A stretch of 64,000 nt of DNA from JAFGGG01 sp964638895 (lineage in GTDB: Bacteria > Spirochaetota > Spirochaetia > SZUA-6 > RPPD01), in the NCBI GenBank assembly GCA_964638895.1, contig CAZWYY010000001.1:41692-105691 (forward strand), in the 5' to 3' direction. Under the pieces are notes generated by a model. It did no database searches, was not told the DNA's origin, and saw only the letters and a list, made by a program, of their open reading frames with translations. Positions 60,342-64,000 of the stretch are shown here, piece after piece. The first letter of the stretch is position 1. Every line of letters starts with the position of its first letter. A program made the position numbers and the translations under genes.

Positions 60342-61796
60342 GTGAAAAAAAACTACGTATGGATTATACTTATCGTCCTCGCGATATCGGCCGGATTTTC
60401 GGCGTGCGCCGAAAAACAAAGCCTTGTTCCGCTGCAGGTCAAAGCGGTTTGGAAGTTGAGTACGCCGCAGGCGCAGTGGCGGGACGCGGAGGCATTGACC
60501 GTTTATGGCGTCGAGGGAGGGCAGACGGATATTCAGATCGATCCCTCCTCCCTCAGGCAAGAGATAGACGGTTTCGGCGGGGCCTTCAATGAGAAAGGTT
60601 GGGTCGCCCTCTCGGTACTCACGCCGGCGCAGCGGGATGCGGTAATCAAAGAGTTGTTTGATCCAGCGGACGGCGCCCGGTTCAACATTTGCCGGGTACC
60701 CATCGGGGCCAGCGATTACGCGGTAGACCGTTACACCCTCGACGACGTTAAAAATGATTTTGAGATGGTAAATTTTTCCATAGAACGGGATACAAAATAT
60801 CTTATCCCCTATATCAAGGCGGCCATGAAGTACAGGCCCGATCTGAAGCTCTGGGGCTCGGACTGGACCCCGCCCACCTGGATGAAGACCAATGATGCGT
60901 TTGACGGTGGAAATATGAAGCATGACCCGCGTGTGTATAAGGCCTATGCCCTCTACCTGGCCCGTTTCGCCGAGGAGTACCGCAAACAAGGCATAGACGT
61001 ATACGCGGTGGCCGTGCAGAACGAGCCATTAATAGAAACGCATTACCCCAGTTGTTTGTGGACGCCGGGCCAGTTCCTGGTGTTTATCCGTGATTACATG
61101 GGGCCCCTGTTCAGGGAAAGAATTCCCGAGGTGCAAATCATGCTGGGAACATTGCAAGACGCGGATTACAATAAGTTCCCACGCACGGTGTTGACCGACA
61201 AGGAGGCCGCGAAGTATGTCCCCCTGGTGGGGTTCCAATGGGACGGGCTGGCCCAGGTGGCTAAAACAAAAAAGAACTTCCCGGATAAGATTCTCATGCA
61301 GACGGAAACCGAGTGCGGCAATTGGTTCTGGAGATCGGATTTCATATTCGATCCGGACAAACCACAGAATGATTGGGCTTACGGCAGTTATACCTGGAAG
61401 AAGGTCAAGGCCTTTTTCGATGCCGGGGTGAACTCTTATATGCTCTGGAACATGGTCCTGGATGAGCAGGGCAAGAATATAGACGCCCAGAGGCCCTGGC
61501 CGCAGAACGCCGCGGTGGTGGTGGATAAACACACAAAACAGGTGATCTATACGCCCATGTTCTACGCCTTCAAGCATTTCAGTTACTTTGTGCAGCCGGG
61601 CGCGCACTATGTTGAAATTGTCCGTGGCGACAGGCAGGCGGTAGCCTTTCTGAACCCGGACGGCAGACTGGTTATAGAGCTTGAGAACTTAGAAACGAGC
61701 CCGAGCGCGAAGACAATATCCATAGGCGATTACCGGATTATGGTAACTCTACCCGCCCAATCGTGGAGCACGATTATTGTTCCGAAAGGATTTTAA
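60342..61796 (+). CDS. GH30 glycoside hydrolase lipoprotein
   Basis: About 484 residues. GTG 60342 (GGGGG 5 bases upstream) gives a lipoprotein signal with lipobox FSAC (Cys about 22). The frame is open to 60309, but that start would put a charged stretch before the signal. The GH30 (beta-glucosylceramidase-like) TIM barrel shows EIDGFGGAFNEKGW, FNICRVPIGASDYA, KLWGSDWTPPTWMK, the acid/base Glu228 in AVQNEPLIE, and the nucleophile in LMQTETECGNW. The C-terminal beta domain ends at about residue 484. Likely substrates are beta-glucosides, beta-xylans or glycosylceramides; subfamily cannot be read. It is surface or periplasmic and monocistronic. Confidence 0.9.
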   Translation: MKKNYVWIILIVLAISAGFSACAEKQSLVPLQVKAVWKLSTPQAQWRDAEALTVYGVEGGQTDIQIDPSSLRQEIDGFGGAFNEKGWVALSVLTPAQRDAVIKELFDPADGARFNICRVPIGASDYAVDRYTLDDVKNDFEMVNFSIERDTKYLIPYIKAAMKYRPDLKLWGSDWTPPTWMKTNDAFDGGNMKHDPRVYKAYALYLARFAEEYRKQGIDVYAVAVQNEPLIETHYPSCLWTPGQFLVFIRDYMGPLFRERIPEVQIMLGTLQDADYNKFPRTVLTDKEAAKYVPLVGFQWDGLAQVAKTKKNFPDKILMQTETECGNWFWRSDFIFDPDKPQNDWAYGSYTWKKVKAFFDAGVNSYMLWNMVLDEQGKNIDAQRPWPQNAAVVVDKHTKQVIYTPMFYAFKHFSYFVQPGAHYVEIVRGDRQAVAFLNPDGRLVIELENLETSPSAKTISIGDYRIMVTLPAQSWSTIIVPKGF

Positions 61797-61833
61797 GAAT
61801 CTGGGTGTATGGTGTTGCACCCCCTTTTAATAA

Positions 61834-61909
61834 TCCGGCTTGGTCTGTCATGCATTCTAATGCACTCTTTTTAAATTAGCTTGTCTTTTACAATGTTTTA
61901 CAAGCCGGA
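61834..61909. repeat. 9-bp inverted repeat at edge of AT-rich insert
   Basis: TCCGGCTTG (61834-61842) and CAAGCCGGA (61901-61909), 58 bases apart, between the GH30 stop and the AAA ATPase gene. It could be a structured RNA, a protein-binding site or a remnant of an element end. The gap 61797-62017 holds no gene; composition turns AT-rich here. Confidence 0.5.
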
Positions 61910-62017
61910 TACCTTGGAGCCAGCCACTCATTTATCGGATATAAATTAAATAAAATCTGACTTTAATTACATAAGAATATGGTGTATAGTTTATTATATT
62001 TTTAGAGGTGTTTGACT

Positions 62018-63106
62018 ATGATTAAAAAAATACATATAGAAAACTTTAAATGTTTCGACTCTCTTGATATCAGTAATTTATACAATGTGACAATCCTAGG
62101 TGGGGTTAATAATATTGGAAAGACATCAATTTTGGAAGCCTTGTTTCTTTTTTTTGATAGATTACATGAAACGGCACCGGTAAAACCTTCTTTATGGAGG
62201 GGTGTTCAAGGTATTAAAATGGAGCCGAGGGAATTATGGGGGCCGATATTTTCAAAATATGATATGGAAAAAGAAATTGTAATAACCGTTACTGATGAAA
62301 ACAATGATATTGAAAGGATGAAATTAAAGATAAACAAAAATTTTCGACCCGGAATGAGTACAGGTGATTCTATAAAAAAAGAAATGGAGACTGAAACGCT
62401 ATTAACTGCTGGACAAAAATCGGTTTCCGCTTTGGATGTGACGGTTTTACATAATGAAAAGCCAATCCAGTCATCCCATTTTGTTATAATGCGGGAGGAC
62501 AAGGGAAATAGGTTATCAATATATATTGATAATGCCGAGGGTGGTCCTAAAAATGTAAAAATCAGGCCGGCGAATTATGTGAATCCAAACGAGGATGCCG
62601 TCCTTTACGGCCAACTTGATCTTGCCGGAAGGCAGAATGTTATACTTGATTTCTTAAAAAAAATAGAACCGAATTTAAAGGGAATCTCCGTTATTGCGTT
62701 GGGTGAAAAAATGGTTATTTTACATGGTGATATCGGAAACGGCAGGAAAATACCCATACCCTATATGGGTGGGGGGATGCAGCGGATGCTGTCGATTATT
62801 CTTGCCATAGCAACTAGCGAAAACGGACTGGTTTTAATTGATGAAGTCGAAAATGGACTACATTATTCCGTATTACCATCAATCTGGAAAGGAATATCAG
62901 CAGCAGCTCGTGAGTTTAATTGTCAGGTTATGGCAACGACACATAGTGATGAATGTATAAAGGCTGCCTTGACCGGTTTTGAGTCTGATAAAGATAGTTT
63001 TGGTTATATACGTATTGATAGAGATAAAAAGGGTGTATTCGTTATAAAAAATTACCCATATAGCATATTACAGGCATCAATTGATCGGAATTGGGAAATT
63101 CGGTAA
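62018..63106 (+). CDS. OLD/PARIS-like AAA ATPase
   Basis: A 362-residue SMC/ABC-type ATPase of the AAA_15/AAA_21 group. It begins IKKIHIENFKCFDSLDI and has Walker A GGVNNIGKTSILEAL, a signature-like IPYMGGGMQRMLSII, Walker B LVLIDEVENGLHYSVLP and the switch His in MATTHSDECI. It ends DRNWEIR, as ATPases paired with a separate TOPRIM protein often do. GAGGTG is 7 bases before ATG. The gene is AT-rich compared with its surroundings. With the TOPRIM gene 20 bases downstream it resembles two-gene anti-phage modules of the PARIS/OLD type, where the ATPase senses invasion and the TOPRIM nuclease is the effector. Function is inferred. Confidence 0.85.
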   Translation: MIKKIHIENFKCFDSLDISNLYNVTILGGVNNIGKTSILEALFLFFDRLHETAPVKPSLWRGVQGIKMEPRELWGPIFSKYDMEKEIVITVTDENNDIERMKLKINKNFRPGMSTGDSIKKEMETETLLTAGQKSVSALDVTVLHNEKPIQSSHFVIMREDKGNRLSIYIDNAEGGPKNVKIRPANYVNPNEDAVLYGQLDLAGRQNVILDFLKKIEPNLKGISVIALGEKMVILHGDIGNGRKIPIPYMGGGMQRMLSIILAIATSENGLVLIDEVENGLHYSVLPSIWKGISAAAREFNCQVMATTHSDECIKAALTGFESDKDSFGYIRIDRDKKGVFVIKNYPYSILQASIDRNWEIR

Positions 63107-63126
63107 TACCCGATTGTGAAAATAAC

Positions 63127-63975
63127 ATGAATAATAATACAATAGTCATTGAAAAAAGCAAAGTACTTCTTGTTGAAGGTAAAGATGAGGTTTGTTTTTT
63201 TAATGCCCTCCTTGACCATTTGAATATCAATGATGTCCAGGTTATAAAAGTAGGCGGAAAAAATAACTTTAATCAAGAATTTCCGGCTTTTTTAAATCAG
63301 AGTGGATTTAAAAATGTGTATAAATACGCTATTATACGTGATGCGGATGAATCTCCCCAAAATACCTTTACCAGTATAATTGATTTATTACGGAGACATA
63401 ATCAGCCGTATCCTTCCGGACCGGGGATATTTTCCGAAGAAATAAATGAAATTAAGGTTGGGGTATACATAATGCCCGGTAATCGTGAGCAGGGAATATG
63501 GTATTGTTCAGATGCTGATTACAAACAGGCTTACCGAGGCGGTCATGAATATGGCCGCCCCCAGCCTGCGCAGGAACGCGTGGCGCGGCATGCTTTCTTC
63601 CAGGCTTTTTATACCGAAGGCCAATACAAGTCTCCCCAGCAAAACAGAGATCAAGCCCCTGGTGGACTGCAGGATGTTCCCGAACACCGGCCCCAGCACC
63701 AGGAAGGTCTGAAAAATAAGGTTGATGGCGATATACCAGGTAAGCGCGAAAGGCAGTGCGTACAGCCAAAGCCCTGCTTTTTTAAAGCAGTCCCGCAAAA
63801 AGGGCAGCATGCATACGCCGATTATACCGTTACAGATATACACGATGCAGGTGCCGGTGAAGGCGGGATTAACAAACTGCGCGTGGTTGAGCTGCCTGGC
63901 GATCACCGTTATGCAGAGATCGGACGTCGAGTATCCCGCAATGGCCAACAGGCTGAAGACCAGGCCCTTGGGTGA
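63127..63975 (+). pseudogene. Truncated TOPRIM (DUF3226-like) effector
   Basis: The first 120 or so residues from ATG 63127 look like a DUF3226/OLD-type TOPRIM domain. VLLVEGKDEVCFFNALL carries the catalytic Glu, VIKVGGKNNFNQEFPAFL is the central strand, and YAIIRDADESPQNTF holds the D-x-D. The sense ends near 63495 (VGVYIMPGNREQG). After that the open frame runs antisense to a membrane transporter gene, whose stop is 63508-63510, and gives Arg/Pro/Gln-rich nonsense to 63975. The C-terminal part of the effector is missing, so the module is probably inactive. The join also marks a sharp rise in GC content. Confidence 0.6.
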
Positions 63976-64000
63976 GATTCTGTCTTTTGAGGAGTGGAGC
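63508..64000 (-). CDS. Membrane transporter, C-terminal part (EamA/DMT-like)
   Basis: A minus-strand frame open from the right edge to TGA at 63508-63510, so only about 164 C-terminal residues are visible. Four to five hydrophobic helices: GLVFSLLAIAGYSTSDLCIT, then GTCIVYICNGIIGVCMLPFL, LWLYALPFALTWYIAINLIF, PVFGNILQSTRGLISVLLGR and LGAAIFMTASVSLFVISI. The GPVFGNILQSTRGLISVLLG segment resembles helices 9-10 of EamA/drug-metabolite transporters. The C-terminus seems naturally complete, so the break that truncated the TOPRIM gene lies just beyond it. Confidence 0.55.
   Translation of the reverse strand, partial: LHSSKDRISPKGLVFSLLAIAGYSTSDLCITVIARQLNHAQFVNPAFTGTCIVYICNGIIGVCMLPFLRDCFKKAGLWLYALPFALTWYIAINLIFQTFLVLGPVFGNILQSTRGLISVLLGRLVLAFGIKSLEESMPRHAFLRRLGAAIFMTASVSLFVISI

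Noticed and set aside
1..64000. CRISPR arrays, tRNA, rRNA, transposases, replication origin
   Set aside because: No regularly spaced repeats, no tRNA T-loop/acceptor pattern, no rRNA-like blocks, no transposase or integrase motif and no DnaA-box cluster were seen by eye.

Overview
The window looks like chromosomal DNA of a spirochaete, probably from the Treponema/Spirochaeta side of the phylum. The strongest marker is a P83/100-family secreted coiled-coil protein (19043-20569). It is supported by a GKYCAGKN-type CoaE P-loop, fliS next to an FlgN-like gene, abundant sensory and chemotaxis proteins, and several lipoproteins with FS(A)C lipoboxes. The species cannot be named from sequence alone. 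Base composition is mid-range, with two clearly AT-richer patches at about 50.2-51.6 kb and 61.8-63.5 kb. I found no rRNA, tRNA, CRISPR array or intact insertion sequence.

Layout. 0-7.5 kb: a minus-strand cell-envelope pair, an alpha-2-macroglobulin lipoprotein and penicillin-binding protein 1C (cut by the left edge), divergent from enolase. 8.9-18.5 kb: plus-strand genes for a PEGA protein, a zinc ribbon, a NodB-fold protein that has lost its catalytic residues, fliS behind a sigma-28-like promoter, an FlgN-like protein, polA, coaE, a SPOR protein and a soluble hybrid kinase. 18.5-22.3 kb: minus-strand propeller protein, P83/100 and cobO. 22.4-24.7 kb: ferredoxin, a hairpin-rich spacer, a small membrane protein, rplM-rpsI-recX. 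24.8-32.4 kb: a DUF434-like protein, two response regulators, acylphosphatase, three metallopeptidases (M20, M29, M28), serine acetyltransferase and a DUF4384 protein. 32.5-40.2 kb: a 7TM chemoreceptor, a radical SAM protein, NRAMP plus Usp, and a REC-PAS-GGDEF-EAL protein.

40.2-49.6 kb is an unusual operon: a promoter, an acetolactate-synthase-like ThDP enzyme, two tandem citrate-synthase-fold proteins that both seem to lack the His/His/Asp catalytic triad, and a 1957-residue Ser/Thr kinase-ATPase-histidine kinase-receiver fusion. All four are packed with short gaps or overlaps. 50.1-52.1 kb is decaying DNA holding a membrane-domain pseudogene and a frameshifted receiver gene. 52.6-55.3 kb has a methyltransferase, adenosine deaminase and an MBL-fold hydrolase.

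55.4-59.4 kb carries an asymmetric heterodimeric ABC exporter. Its leader has a promoter, a strong RBS, a 28-codon ORF, a strong terminator and an 8-base sequence inside the ORF that is perfectly complementary to the terminator's left arm. That is the layout expected for ribosome-mediated attenuation, as known for Bacillus BmrB-BmrCD. 59.6-61.8 kb holds a secreted protein and a GH30 lipoprotein. The right end (61.8-63.5 kb) is an AT-rich insert with an OLD/PARIS-like AAA ATPase and a truncated TOPRIM (DUF3226-like) partner, broken at the 3' end of a membrane transporter gene that runs off the window.
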